From JBDTVS01 sp040007095 (GTDB lineage: Bacteria; Acidobacteriota; Vicinamibacteria; Vicinamibacterales; CAVVIG01): 22,624 nucleotides of DNA. The stretch lies in assembly GCA_040007095.1 (NCBI GenBank), contig JBDTVS010000226.1, positions 1 to 22,624 on the forward strand, given 5' to 3'. The translations under genes were made by a program, and so were the position numbers. This document shows positions 14,482 to 21,806 of this stretch, one piece after another. Position 1 is the first letter of the stretch. Each line of letters starts with the position of its first letter. The notes under the pieces are model-generated. The model was not told the origin of the DNA. It did not search any database and saw nothing but the letters and a program-made list of their open reading frames with translations.

Positions 14482-15717
14482 ATGAACGCGTTGAAGCAAC
14501 TGATGACGTCCGGTGGGTCCGCGCGAATTCGGGTCGTCGCCGCCGCCGGCCTGTTGGTCGTGGCCGTGGCCGCCGTGGCGGCGTACCGCCACTTCGGCAG
14601 CCGCGTCTCGACCGACGACGCGCAGGTCGATGCGCACATCGCACCGATTGGGGCGAAGGTCAGCGGCAATATCTCGGAGATCCTGGTGGCCGACAACCAG
14701 GTGGTCAAGGCCGGGCAGGTGTTGTTGCGGATTGACCCGCGCGACTACCAGGCGCGTCTCGACCAGGCATGCGCCCAGCTCTCTGCCGCGGAAAGCCAGG
14801 GCCGCGGCGCGGATGCCGGCGTGCCGCTGACGAACGCGACGACGGCGAGCGTGACGGTCGCCGCGGGGGCACAGCTGGCGGCGGCGACCGCAGATCATGC
14901 GCGGGCGGCTGCCGACTACGACCGTGCTTCGTCCTCCGAGCTTGCCGCCGCGACAGCGGACGTCGAGGCAAAGCGTGCGACCGCCGATCGGTCGCGGGCC
15001 GATCTCGAGCGGATGACGCCGCTTGCCGACAAACACGAGATCTCCGGGCAGCAGTTCGACGCGTACCGGGCCACCGAGCGCGTCGCGCTCAGCGAATTGA
15101 CCGTCGCGGAGCAGAAGGTCGCCAACGCGCTCAAGCAGGCGGACAGCAGCAAAGCCGTGATGGTCGCGTCACAGGCGCGAATCGAGGCGGCGCGAGCCGT
15201 CCTGGCGCAGGCGACCGCGAATCGCCGCCAGGTGGAGATCAGCACGGCCCAGGCGGGCAGCGCCTCGGCGGCCATCCAGCAGGCGCGGGCGGCGGTCACC
15301 GCCGCATACCTGCAGCTCAGCTACACGACGGTCCTGGCGCCAATCGACGGCATTGTGACGAAGAAGACGATTCAGCTCGGGCAGATCATCCAGTCCGGGC
15401 AGTCGCTCATGACGATCGTGCCGCTGTCGGATGTCTGGGTGACGGCGAACTTCAAGGAAACGCAGCTCGCCGAGGTGCGTCCCAGCCAGCGCGCCGAGAT
15501 TCACGTCGACACCTACGGCCGGTCGTTCGAAGGACACGTGGATTCGATCGCGGCCGCGACCGGCGCCAAGCTCAGTCTGCTGCCGCCCGAGAACGCCACC
15601 GGCAACTTCGTGAAGATCGTCCAGCGCATCCCGGTGAAGATCGCGCTCGATCGTGTCGAGGAAGGCTACACCTTCCGTCCTGGCATGAACGTGGACGTGA
15701 CCATTTTCACCAAGTAA
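14482..15717 (+). CDS. Membrane-fusion (HlyD/EmrA-like) adaptor of a multidrug efflux system
   Basis: The 411-residue protein has one N-terminal membrane anchor (~14-35, RIRVVAAAGLLVVAVAAVAA). The biotinyl-lipoyl half-motif follows (VSTDDAQVDAHIAPIGAKVSG with VLLRIDPRDYQARL). A long Ala-rich alpha-hairpin (~85-270) comes next, then the second lipoyl half (TVLAPIDGIVTKKTIQLGQ). The EmrA-type beta-barrel end (WVTANFKETQLAEVRPSQ ... LLPPENATGNFVKIVQRIPV) is characteristic of adaptors working with DHA2 pumps. It bridges inner-membrane pump and outer-membrane channel in the periplasm. GGAGA lies 6 nt before the ATG; the context GGAGAC-AGACGATG closely repeats that of the STAS-TolC gene. It is the second gene of the operon, 30 bp after the TolC gene. 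The pumped compound is unknown. Confidence 0.9.
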   Translation: MNALKQLMTSGGSARIRVVAAAGLLVVAVAAVAAYRHFGSRVSTDDAQVDAHIAPIGAKVSGNISEILVADNQVVKAGQVLLRIDPRDYQARLDQACAQLSAAESQGRGADAGVPLTNATTASVTVAAGAQLAAATADHARAAADYDRASSSELAAATADVEAKRATADRSRADLERMTPLADKHEISGQQFDAYRATERVALSELTVAEQKVANALKQADSSKAVMVASQARIEAARAVLAQATANRRQVEISTAQAGSASAAIQQARAAVTAAYLQLSYTTVLAPIDGIVTKKTIQLGQIIQSGQSLMTIVPLSDVWVTANFKETQLAEVRPSQRAEIHVDTYGRSFEGHVDSIAAATGAKLSLLPPENATGNFVKIVQRIPVKIALDRVEEGYTFRPGMNVDVTIFTK

Positions 15718-15735
15718 GGCATCTGTACTTGAGGG

Positions 15736-15758
15736 TTTACGCAGCGCCTCTGCGTGAA
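15736..15758 (+). promoter_or_regulatory. Intercistronic hairpin between the adaptor and pump genes
   Basis: TTTACGCAG (15736-15744) pairs with CTGCGTGAA (15750-15758) through 9 bp including one G-U, with a 5-nt loop. It lies in the 65-nt gap shortly before the pump start. No T-run follows, so it is more likely an mRNA-stability or translation element than a terminator. Confidence 0.45.
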
Positions 15759-15782
15759 GACCGATTTCGAGTGAGCATCCAC

Positions 15783-17345
15783 ATGGAAGCAGAGCCCGCC
15801 ATCAATCCCTGGCTGATCGCCAGCATCGTGCTGCTGGCGACGTTCATGGAAGTGCTCGACACCAGCGTCGCGAACGTCGCGCTGCCGCACATCGCCGGCA
15901 ACCTCTCGGCGAGCGTGGACGAAGCCACCTGGGTGCTGACCGCGTATCTCGTCGCCAACGCGATCGTGCTGCCGCTGAGCGGGTGGTTCTCGACCCTGTT
16001 CGGCCGGAAGCGCTTCTACATGGCGTGCGTCGGCATCTTCACCGTCAGCTCGCTGCTCTGCGGCGTGGCGCCGACGCTCGGCTCGCTGATCTTCTTTCGC
16101 GTGCTGCAGGGCCTGGGCGGCGGAGCGCTGCAACCGATCTCACAGGCCATTCTGGTGGAAAGCTTCCCCCGCGAGAAGCAGGGCGTCGCGATGGCGTTCT
16201 ACGGCATGGGCGTGGTGGTGGCGCCGGTCATCGGGCCGACGCTGGGGGGATGGATCACCGACAACTACACCTGGCGCTGGATTTTCCTCATCAACATCCC
16301 GGTGGGCATCCTCTCGCTCGCGTTGACGGCGGCGATGATCTTCGACCCGCCGCACCTGGTCAGGAAGACCCTGGCCAACGGGCTGAAGCTCGATTACATC
16401 GGCATCGGCCTCCTCAGCATCGGCCTCGCCTCACTCGAGATCCTGCTCGACGAAGGGCAGCGCAGCGACTGGTTCGGATCGAACATGATTGTGGCGGCGG
16501 CCCTCATCGCGCTCGTCTCGCTCGTCGCCGTGGTCGTCTGGGAGTTGCGGCAGGACCAGCCGGTGGTCGATTTCCGCATCCTCGCCAACCGGAATTTCGC
16601 GCTGGCGGCGGTCGTGATGTACGCCGTCGGGTTCACGCTCTACGGCAGCACCGCCATCCTGCCGATCTTCCTGCAGACGATCCTCGGCTACACGGCGCTG
16701 CTCAGTGGTCTGGTACTTTCTCCTGGCGGCATCGCGATGATGATCGGCATGCTGCTCGTCGGCCGGCTGCTCGGACGATTCCAGGCGCGGTGGCTGATCG
16801 TGTTCGGGCTCGTGGTGGCGGCGACCGGGCTGTTCTGGATGTCGGGATTCAACCTCGAGGTCGACTTCCGCACCGCGATGTGGGCCCGCACGCTACAGGC
16901 GCTGGGGATGGCCTTTCTCTTCGTGCCGATCAACACCACCGCGTTCAGCTCCGTGAAGCCCGAGAAGCTCGGATCTGCCACGGGCTTGATGAACCTGTTC
17001 CGAAACATCGGCGGCAGCGCCGGGATCGCGATGATCACCACGATGATGGCGCGCCGCCAGCAGTTTCATCAGGAGGTGCTCGTCAGTCATCTGACGCCGC
17101 TCGATGGAGGCGTGCTGCCGACGCTGAACGGCATGGCCGCGAATCTCGTCGCCCACGGCGCCGCCAGCAGCGACGCGGCGGTTCAAGCGCTCGGGCAACT
17201 CTACGGGCTGGTGCAGAGACAGGCGGCCATGCTTGCGGTCGCCGACACGTTCTGGGTGCTCGCACTGGTCTTTCTCAGCATGATTCCGCTGGTGGCCTGC
17301 CTGCGGATGACACCGTTGCACAAGGGACCGATGATGATGGACTGA
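15783..17345 (+). CDS. DHA2-family MFS multidrug exporter (EmrB-like)
   Basis: The ATG at 15783 gives 520 residues; a GTG at 15771 would add four. The first helix carries ATFMEVLDTSVANVALPHIAG, the DHA2 signature, followed by DEATWVLTAYLVANAIVLP and the MFS loop FSTLFGRKRFY. LQGLGGGALQPISQA and VVVAPVIGPTLGGWIT match motif C of drug antiporters. About 14 hydrophobic helices can be traced, typical of DHA2, and the C-terminal FVPINTTAFSSV and SATGLMNLFRNIGGSAGIA are conserved in EmrB. It exports hydrophobic compounds using the proton gradient across the inner membrane, delivering them to the EmrA-like adaptor and TolC channel encoded upstream. It is the last gene of the operon and converges with the secreted-protein cassette; the 95-bp gap shows no strong terminator. 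Confidence 0.93.
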   Translation: MEAEPAINPWLIASIVLLATFMEVLDTSVANVALPHIAGNLSASVDEATWVLTAYLVANAIVLPLSGWFSTLFGRKRFYMACVGIFTVSSLLCGVAPTLGSLIFFRVLQGLGGGALQPISQAILVESFPREKQGVAMAFYGMGVVVAPVIGPTLGGWITDNYTWRWIFLINIPVGILSLALTAAMIFDPPHLVRKTLANGLKLDYIGIGLLSIGLASLEILLDEGQRSDWFGSNMIVAAALIALVSLVAVVVWELRQDQPVVDFRILANRNFALAAVVMYAVGFTLYGSTAILPIFLQTILGYTALLSGLVLSPGGIAMMIGMLLVGRLLGRFQARWLIVFGLVVAATGLFWMSGFNLEVDFRTAMWARTLQALGMAFLFVPINTTAFSSVKPEKLGSATGLMNLFRNIGGSAGIAMITTMMARRQQFHQEVLVSHLTPLDGGVLPTLNGMAANLVAHGAASSDAAVQALGQLYGLVQRQAAMLAVADTFWVLALVFLSMIPLVACLRMTPLHKGPMMMD

Positions 17346-17440
17346 GGGCGCTCCCGCTTCGAGAAGCCTCGACCCTGGCCAGCAGAACAGGTCAGTAGAC
17401 AGCAGTGGAGCGACCTCAAGACCTTATGGCGCCGTTGATG

Positions 17441-18334
17441 TCATCGCAGCGGGGGCGCGGTCTGACACGGCGTGGGATTGAACTGCGCGTCGTTTGCCTC
17501 GAGGCGGAAATCAGTGCTCGTGTAGAACGGTTCGCGCAGGTAACGCGGATCGTCGACAATCGTCACGACGTGCAACCACTGGTCGCCGTTGGGATGCGGC
17601 GGCAACCGGTGGAAGTATTCCGTCATCGTCGCGCTCTCGCTGTAGGGCACGCCATTCTTCCTCAGGTAGCCTTCCCGAAACTGGGTCGTCGTCACTTTCA
17701 GCGACCCGCCGCGGTTGATCTGCGCGATGCCGCGAGGCGGAGGTCCGCCGCGCAGGCCCTGGCCGCCGCCACCCGGGACGCCGCGATCCAGCAAGCCGCC
17801 GCCGGCGACGCGTGGATCGTCCGCAGGCCCTCGGCCCACTCCAGGGCCCTCCCACAATGCGCTCGAAAACCCCTGCCAGGTCCGGTCGGCTGGCGGCACG
17901 GCTGGCGGCACGGCCGCCCGATCGAAGTGCAGCAGACGCGTCTGCGTCCCGGCATCGAACTCGAGCTTCAAGGTGTTGTCGTCCTGCCACGTGATCCGCA
18001 GACGACCGGGCTGCCGCATGATCCCGCCGATGCCGAAGGCCTTGCACTGGTTGCCGGCCGCCACGTCCGCTGCCGCATCCCACTGCATCGCGGCCTGGCG
18101 GCCCGCGTCGTTGACCGGCACGCTCGAGGTATCGCCTTTCGGCGCCGTGATCATCCGCCACCGCCAGTCTTCCGTCACGATCGACACCCACGTGCCGGCC
18201 AGATCGAACGGGGCAATCTGTCGAGCGGGGCGCGGCGCCGGCGGCGGTCCACCTCGTCGCTGAGCGGCGACGCCAATGCACAGCAGCACAGCGAGAGCAC
18301 ACGTGGCGCCAAAGACCCCAAAGGCGGACTTCAT
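17441..18334 (-). CDS. Exported protein of unknown function, member of the 'G-x-L-x-V-T-T-T' acidobacterial family
   Basis: The 297-residue protein has a signal peptide (MKSAFGVFGATCALAVLLCIGVAA, then Q), a Pro/Arg-rich linker, and FDLAGTWVSIVTEDWRWRM at ~43-61. The block QPGRLRITWQDDNTLKLEFDAG suggests a lipocalin-like beta structure. A Gly-rich insertion (~165-200) precedes SLKVTTTQFREGYLRKNGVP, YSESATMTEYF and a VDDPRYLREPFYTSTDF element. These last parts line up with segments in the two other proteins of this operon. The start ATG overlaps the stop of the upstream gene by 4 bp (ATGA), indicating translational coupling. It is the last gene of the four-gene cassette. It is probably periplasmic or surface-exposed; no catalytic motif is visible and I cannot assign a function. 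Confidence 0.75.
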   Translation of the reverse strand: MKSAFGVFGATCALAVLLCIGVAAQRRGGPPPAPRPARQIAPFDLAGTWVSIVTEDWRWRMITAPKGDTSSVPVNDAGRQAAMQWDAAADVAAGNQCKAFGIGGIMRQPGRLRITWQDDNTLKLEFDAGTQTRLLHFDRAAVPPAVPPADRTWQGFSSALWEGPGVGRGPADDPRVAGGGLLDRGVPGGGGQGLRGGPPPRGIAQINRGGSLKVTTTQFREGYLRKNGVPYSESATMTEYFHRLPPHPNGDQWLHVVTIVDDPRYLREPFYTSTDFRLEANDAQFNPTPCQTAPPLR

Positions 18335-20070
18335 GGTTTACTCAGATCCTGATACACGGCTTCGATGAACATCTTCGTCGTCCAGGCACCGGTCTCCGCG
18401 CCGTAGCGGCCGTCGTAGTCGAGCGTCGGACGTGCGGCGAGCACCTCGGCCAGCGATTTTTTCTTCGCGATGAGCGCCTTGATGCGATCGCGGATGATCG
18501 TCACCATGTCGCGATACATCGCCACATCGTGCTCGTCGCTGATTCGTCCGCGGCCAGGGATCACGTAGGTGCCGCCCTCCTCGAAGTTCTTGCTGGGAAT
18601 CGCGAGCAGCAGGATCCGATTCAGCGCATCGATGGTGCCTCGGGTGCTCCCACCGTTGGCCAGATCGATCATCGGATAGCTGACCGTTGAATACGCTTCG
18701 CCGGCCACAATCACGTCCGAGCGCCGGAACATCACCAGCGTGTCCGTATCGGTGACTGCGGCGTGATGATAGAGCACGACCGGTTCGCCGTTGAACGGGA
18801 AGTCGCGCGTCTCCTCGAAGTAGGTGTTGAACGGCCGCGCAGAGTCGGGCACTTTGCCCTGCGCCATCCGCGCCGCGGCGTTCTCGTGCGCGACGATGGC
18901 CGCGGGATTGCCGTTGACCGTGCGGCCGGCACTCGAGAAGGCTTCGTTGCCGGCGGTATGGTCCGGACGAAACGACGTGTTCACGATCCAGCGGATTTCC
19001 TTGCCTTTCGCCAGTTCCCTGATCACAGCCAGCGCCTTGTCGGTCGCCGTAGCACCGGTGTCGACCACGATGACGCCGTCTTCGCCGACCTGCACGGCGA
19101 TGTTCGTGCCGGCACCAACCACGAGATACACGTGGCCTTGCACGTGTACGGCCCGTACGTCCCCCGGCTGCAGATGCGACTCCTGCTCCTCAGGTTTGAA
19201 GCCACCGTTCTTCGCGGCGACCAACGGCAGGGGAGGGGCACCTGGCTTCCACCCTGGCAGCAAAGTCTCGGCGCCGCCGCGTACCCCTTCCTGCGGCATC
19301 GCATGCTTCGCCGCAAACTCCCGCAGGAACGGGTTCTCGCCGGGCAGGAAGTGAGGCACCACGGTTCTGTCCCGAGCGACCTCCGTGACGTATTCGCAGT
19401 TGTAGAGCCAGTTCTGGTTGCCGCGCTCCATCAACACGAACTCCTGGCTCCGGATGTACGGCTCGCTCAGATACACCGGATCGGTGGCGATCGTCACTTG
19501 CGACAGCAGCGTCCCATGCCGCATCCAATGCTCCACGACGGTGGTGCGGTCGCTTTCTGGAACGCCGGTGCGCCGGAAGAAGCCGGCCTTGATGTGCGTG
19601 GTCGTGATCGTGAGGAGGTCGCCGTTCCACTCGCCCGTCGAAAACCCGATGAAGGTGTGCGGCGCATAATCGGGAGGGTGCGGCCGGCCATCCATCCAGA
19701 TGGTGCGGTGCAGTTGGAACGTACCCAGATACATGTGGATGGCCAAGAGCTCCTGCGTATCGGGATTGCGCTCCTCCGAGATGCGGAACTGATTCGGCCC
19801 GACGAAGATATACGGGAGCGTGTACGGCGCGCACTGGTGCTCGAGCACCGAGTACCAGTCCGCGCTCCAGCTGTCCGCATAGAAACGGCCAGCTTCGTTG
19901 AGCGGGATGCCGCTGAAGTCGCCGGGCTCCTGTCCGGGCACGCGATCCGGCTGATCTTCGTGATAGCGGCCCGCCCAATCCCCCACGAAGCTCACCTGCG
20001 CCGACGCAGGAGCAGCCGCCGCCAGCACGATGGCCGCGACGACAAAGCCGACAAACGGCGTTCTGCTCAC
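18331..20070 (-). CDS. Exported two-part protein: operon-family module plus degenerate metallo-beta-lactamase fold
   Basis: The start is the GTG at 20070, with GAGGA a few nt upstream and 10 bp after the preceding stop, giving 579 residues. A signal peptide (~1-24, VGFVVAAIVLAAAAPASA) is followed by the module shared in this operon (~25-235: WMDGRPHPPDYAPHTFIGF, GEWNGDLLTITTTHIKAGFFRRTGVP, TDPVYLSEPYIRSQEF). After a linker, ~305-530 is a metallo-beta-lactamase fold (VHVQGHVYLVVGAGTNIAV, DGVIVVDTGAT, WIVNTSFRPDHTAGN, TDTLVMFRRSDVIVAGE, TYVIPGRG). The metal motif HxHxDH reads S366-F-R368-P-D370-H371. The usual AHTD His is V439, the bridging Asp is E458, and the final His is R507, so only Asp370 and His371 remain. 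A normal zinc hydrolase activity is unlikely; a binding or scaffold role is more probable. It overlaps the next gene by 4 bp. Confidence 0.83.
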   Translation of the reverse strand: MSRTPFVGFVVAAIVLAAAAPASAQVSFVGDWAGRYHEDQPDRVPGQEPGDFSGIPLNEAGRFYADSWSADWYSVLEHQCAPYTLPYIFVGPNQFRISEERNPDTQELLAIHMYLGTFQLHRTIWMDGRPHPPDYAPHTFIGFSTGEWNGDLLTITTTHIKAGFFRRTGVPESDRTTVVEHWMRHGTLLSQVTIATDPVYLSEPYIRSQEFVLMERGNQNWLYNCEYVTEVARDRTVVPHFLPGENPFLREFAAKHAMPQEGVRGGAETLLPGWKPGAPPLPLVAAKNGGFKPEEQESHLQPGDVRAVHVQGHVYLVVGAGTNIAVQVGEDGVIVVDTGATATDKALAVIRELAKGKEIRWIVNTSFRPDHTAGNEAFSSAGRTVNGNPAAIVAHENAAARMAQGKVPDSARPFNTYFEETRDFPFNGEPVVLYHHAAVTDTDTLVMFRRSDVIVAGEAYSTVSYPMIDLANGGSTRGTIDALNRILLLAIPSKNFEEGGTYVIPGRGRISDEHDVAMYRDMVTIIRDRIKALIAKKKSLAEVLAARPTLDYDGRYGAETGAWTTKMFIEAVYQDLSKP

Positions 20071-20080
20071 CGGTTCCTCG

Positions 20081-20974
20081 CTATTTGACCTGGGTTTTCG
20101 ACGTGGTGCTCTGCAGATGCTCGTTGAGATCCGGCAGGCACTCCACTTCCTGTATGTCCACATCGTCGACACGATTGAAGCGTTTGGTGCTGTTCCAGTC
20201 GCCGATCCAGTGCTCGGGGTCGCTCATCGCGTACGCGATTTCGAGCTGCCGCCCACCGTTCACCAGGCGAACGCGCTCCACGATGTGAAGCGCTTCGCCC
20301 GCCGGAATGCCGAGGCCGCCCTGATCCATCCAATGATGATCACCCCTGAAGTACTGCGTGTCGATGACCAGCGTCTCGCCTTCCCAGCGTCCAATCGATT
20401 CGCCGTTGAACGTCCTCACGACGACGTCCGGATCGGTATGAGCGCGGCCGTCGAGGTACACGATCCGCGTGCTGTTCATGAATCCGCTGACCATGTAGAT
20501 CGCCGTCGGCAGCTGGATCATCGCGATCGGCCAATAACGGGTCATGATGAGCGGCAGGCCGGCCGGCCAGCACTGACCGATATCATCGCGGTACACCTTA
20601 CCCTCGGCCGCCGCCTTGCGGGAGGCGTCGATGTGGACCTGGGCAGCCGGCGTAAAGGTCGGATATGGAGCTCCGAACCGCCAGGCCTCTGGATTGCCCG
20701 TCGTATCGATGAACCAGTTGCCGGTGAGATCGAACGGTGGCTTGGGACGACGTTTGGCAAGGTTGGAGGGCGCGAGCGCGCTTAGTGGCACGTCAGGCGG
20801 CGCGTCGGCCTGCGCGGCCTGATTGCCGCTGGCGCGTGCTGGCGTCTGCGCGGACGTCGGCACGCCGAGCGCGCACGCGACCAGGGAGGCGACGAGGGGA
20901 GCGACGAGGGAAGCGACGGAGGAAGGAATGACCGCGGCGATCCTGCCGTGCATCAGATTACCCAAGGCCGTCAC
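20081..20974 (-). CDS. Exported protein of unknown function with W-E-G-E-T-L-V motif
   Basis: Up to 297 residues from a GTG at 20974 that overlaps the upstream stop by 4 bp. A TTG at 20965 (8 nt after AAGGAG) or an ATG at 20953 are equally possible starts. The signal peptide has a repetitive core (VASLVAPLVASLVACALG) and ends near TSAQ. The mature part contains PPFDLTGNWFIDT, QCWPAGLPLIMTRYWPI, YMVSGFMNSTRIVYLDGR and the family hallmark SIGRWEGETLVIDT. It continues with EALHIVERVRLVNGGRQLEIAYAMSDPEHW. Such proteins often accompany DUF6152 in Acidobacteriota and Proteobacteria (from memory); no function is known to me. It lies second in the cassette, 10 bp before the degenerate MBL gene. Location is likely periplasmic or extracellular. 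Confidence 0.75.
   Translation of the reverse strand: MTALGNLMHGRIAAVIPSSVASLVAPLVASLVACALGVPTSAQTPARASGNQAAQADAPPDVPLSALAPSNLAKRRPKPPFDLTGNWFIDTTGNPEAWRFGAPYPTFTPAAQVHIDASRKAAAEGKVYRDDIGQCWPAGLPLIMTRYWPIAMIQLPTAIYMVSGFMNSTRIVYLDGRAHTDPDVVVRTFNGESIGRWEGETLVIDTQYFRGDHHWMDQGGLGIPAGEALHIVERVRLVNGGRQLEIAYAMSDPEHWIGDWNSTKRFNRVDDVDIQEVECLPDLNEHLQSTTSKTQVK
20882..20917 (-). repeat. Three 12-bp tandem repeats inside a signal-peptide coding region
   Basis: Three 12-bp units (cagggaggcgac, gaggggagcgac, gagggaagcgac on the plus strand) lie head to tail. On the coding strand each unit specifies four residues of the type V-A-S/P-L, building the hydrophobic core of the signal peptide. Units differ by two or three bases. 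Unit gain or loss would keep the frame and change core length by four residues. Confidence 0.75.
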
Positions 20975-21411
20975 TCCTTGCCGCCTGTGGTCGCGCCGCC
21001 CAGCCTTGCAGGCCGCTCGGTCAGGGTGCGGCCGTCGGCGAGCGTCAGCGACACGAAGATTGCCGATGGCTCCCCGCTCCGCACCGGATTGCCGACGACC
21101 GTGACTTTGTCACCGGGCCTGATCGTGTTCGATTTCCAGCCGGCCCGCACGAGATATGTGGGACTGGTCAGCTCGATGCCCCAGAGCACGTCTTCGCCTT
21201 TGTCGTTGGGCACCAGCACCTCGATCCAGGTATGCGGATTCTGCCAGCGGAACTCCTTGACGGTTCCGACCAGGGTCACCTTCTTGGTGCGATCGAACGC
21301 CGCCGGAGAATGGTGCGCCACGACCGGCACCGTGAACGCGCATGCGAGCGCCACGAAGATCAGTGATCGTCTCAGACCGATGCCGCGCCACTCGGCCAGC
21401 CCTCTTCTCAT
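20971..21411 (-). CDS. DUF6152-like exported protein
   Basis: The 146-residue protein starts at the ATG at 21411, with AAGGA about 8 nt upstream. A signal peptide (~12-32, GLRRSLIFVALACAFTVPVVA) precedes the mature N-terminus HHSPAAFD. The core reads KVTLVGTVKEFRWQNPHTWIEV, then VLWGIELTSPTYLVRAGW, then IRPGDKVTVVGNPVRSGE and SLTLADGRTL. This HHS-x-A-x-FD plus NPHTW plus GDKVTV pattern is what I recall as the DUF6152 family, small periplasmic beta-barrel-like proteins without assigned function. The two histidines at the mature N-terminus and His in NPHTW could bind a metal, but this is speculation. It is the first gene of the four-gene cassette, downstream of a clear sigma-70-like promoter, and overlaps the next gene by 4 bp. 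Confidence 0.82.
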   Translation of the reverse strand: MRRGLAEWRGIGLRRSLIFVALACAFTVPVVAHHSPAAFDRTKKVTLVGTVKEFRWQNPHTWIEVLVPNDKGEDVLWGIELTSPTYLVRAGWKSNTIRPGDKVTVVGNPVRSGEPSAIFVSLTLADGRTLTERPARLGGATTGGKE

Positions 21412-21458
21412 GGACGCCGTCCTTCTCGCTAATCCGCGGTCCGCCGGGAATCTCGCCG

Positions 21459-21487
21459 ATTATGGCGTGGCTCGTCCTCCGCTTCAA
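21459..21487 (-). promoter_or_regulatory. Sigma-70-like promoter of the exported-protein cassette
   Basis: On the minus strand TTGAAG (21487-21482) and CATAAT (21464-21459) are separated by 17 bp. Transcription would begin near 21452, giving a leader of about 40 nt before the ATG at 21411. This is the only good promoter found for the four genes, supporting a single operon. Confidence 0.6.
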
Positions 21488-21730
21488 GTGAGGGCTTTGC
21501 TCCTCCGGCGCTCGAGTAAGCGCAGGAAGAGGACGCGGCGCTCGGCGAGATCCGGTGACGCCTGGTCAACGCGTTCTGTCCACCGGATTGCGCTCAGCGC
21601 TCGAGTCGTCGGCGCCGTTCTCTTCCCCAAGCGCGCTCCGGGTGATCGCTGCCGACGCAGGGAGGAGACGCCAGCCATTGCCGTCGAAGGCCCTCACCTC
21701 GAAGCGCACGCCAGGTTGATGAAAGGCCTC

Positions 21731-21739
21731 TGCTATAAT
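21731..21739 (+). promoter_or_regulatory. Extended -10 promoter of pyrF
   Basis: TGCTATAAT has the TGn extension plus a perfect TATAAT at 21734-21739. No good -35 is found at standard spacing, which fits an extended -10 promoter. The start would be near 21746 with a leader of about 60 nt; GGGAG at 21796-21800 serves as ribosome binding site. Confidence 0.6.
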
Positions 21740-21806
21740 TTGCCACCCCATTGGATAGGCCGCGAGCTGTCGCCGGAACTCCGTCGTTCGTCGCTGGGAG
21801 CGCGGT

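Larger units (their letters stand above)
21412..21806. other. Divergent intergenic region between the exported-protein cassette and pyrF
   Basis: About 395 bp without a gene I can support. It holds two outward promoters (minus strand near 21459-21487, plus strand near 21731-21739). The 10-mer GCGCTCGAGT is repeated at 21508-21517 and 21597-21606. Short frames here show no recognisable protein. The middle (21490-21720) is unexplained. Confidence 0.6.

Noticed and set aside
12802..15036. 744-residue open frame on the minus strand
   Set aside because: It is an antisense shadow of the STAS-TolC and adaptor genes, rich in Arg/His/Gly with no family resemblance.
14769..15782. Upstream extension of the EmrB-like pump to 858 residues
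   Set aside because: It overlaps the EmrA-like gene in another frame and is low-complexity Arg/Gly sequence; the DHA2 signature begins right after the ATG at 15783.
17346..17440. Bidirectional terminator between the pump and exported-protein genes
   Set aside because: Only a 4-5 bp stem (GCTTC/GAAGC) with almost no loop and no T-run is present.
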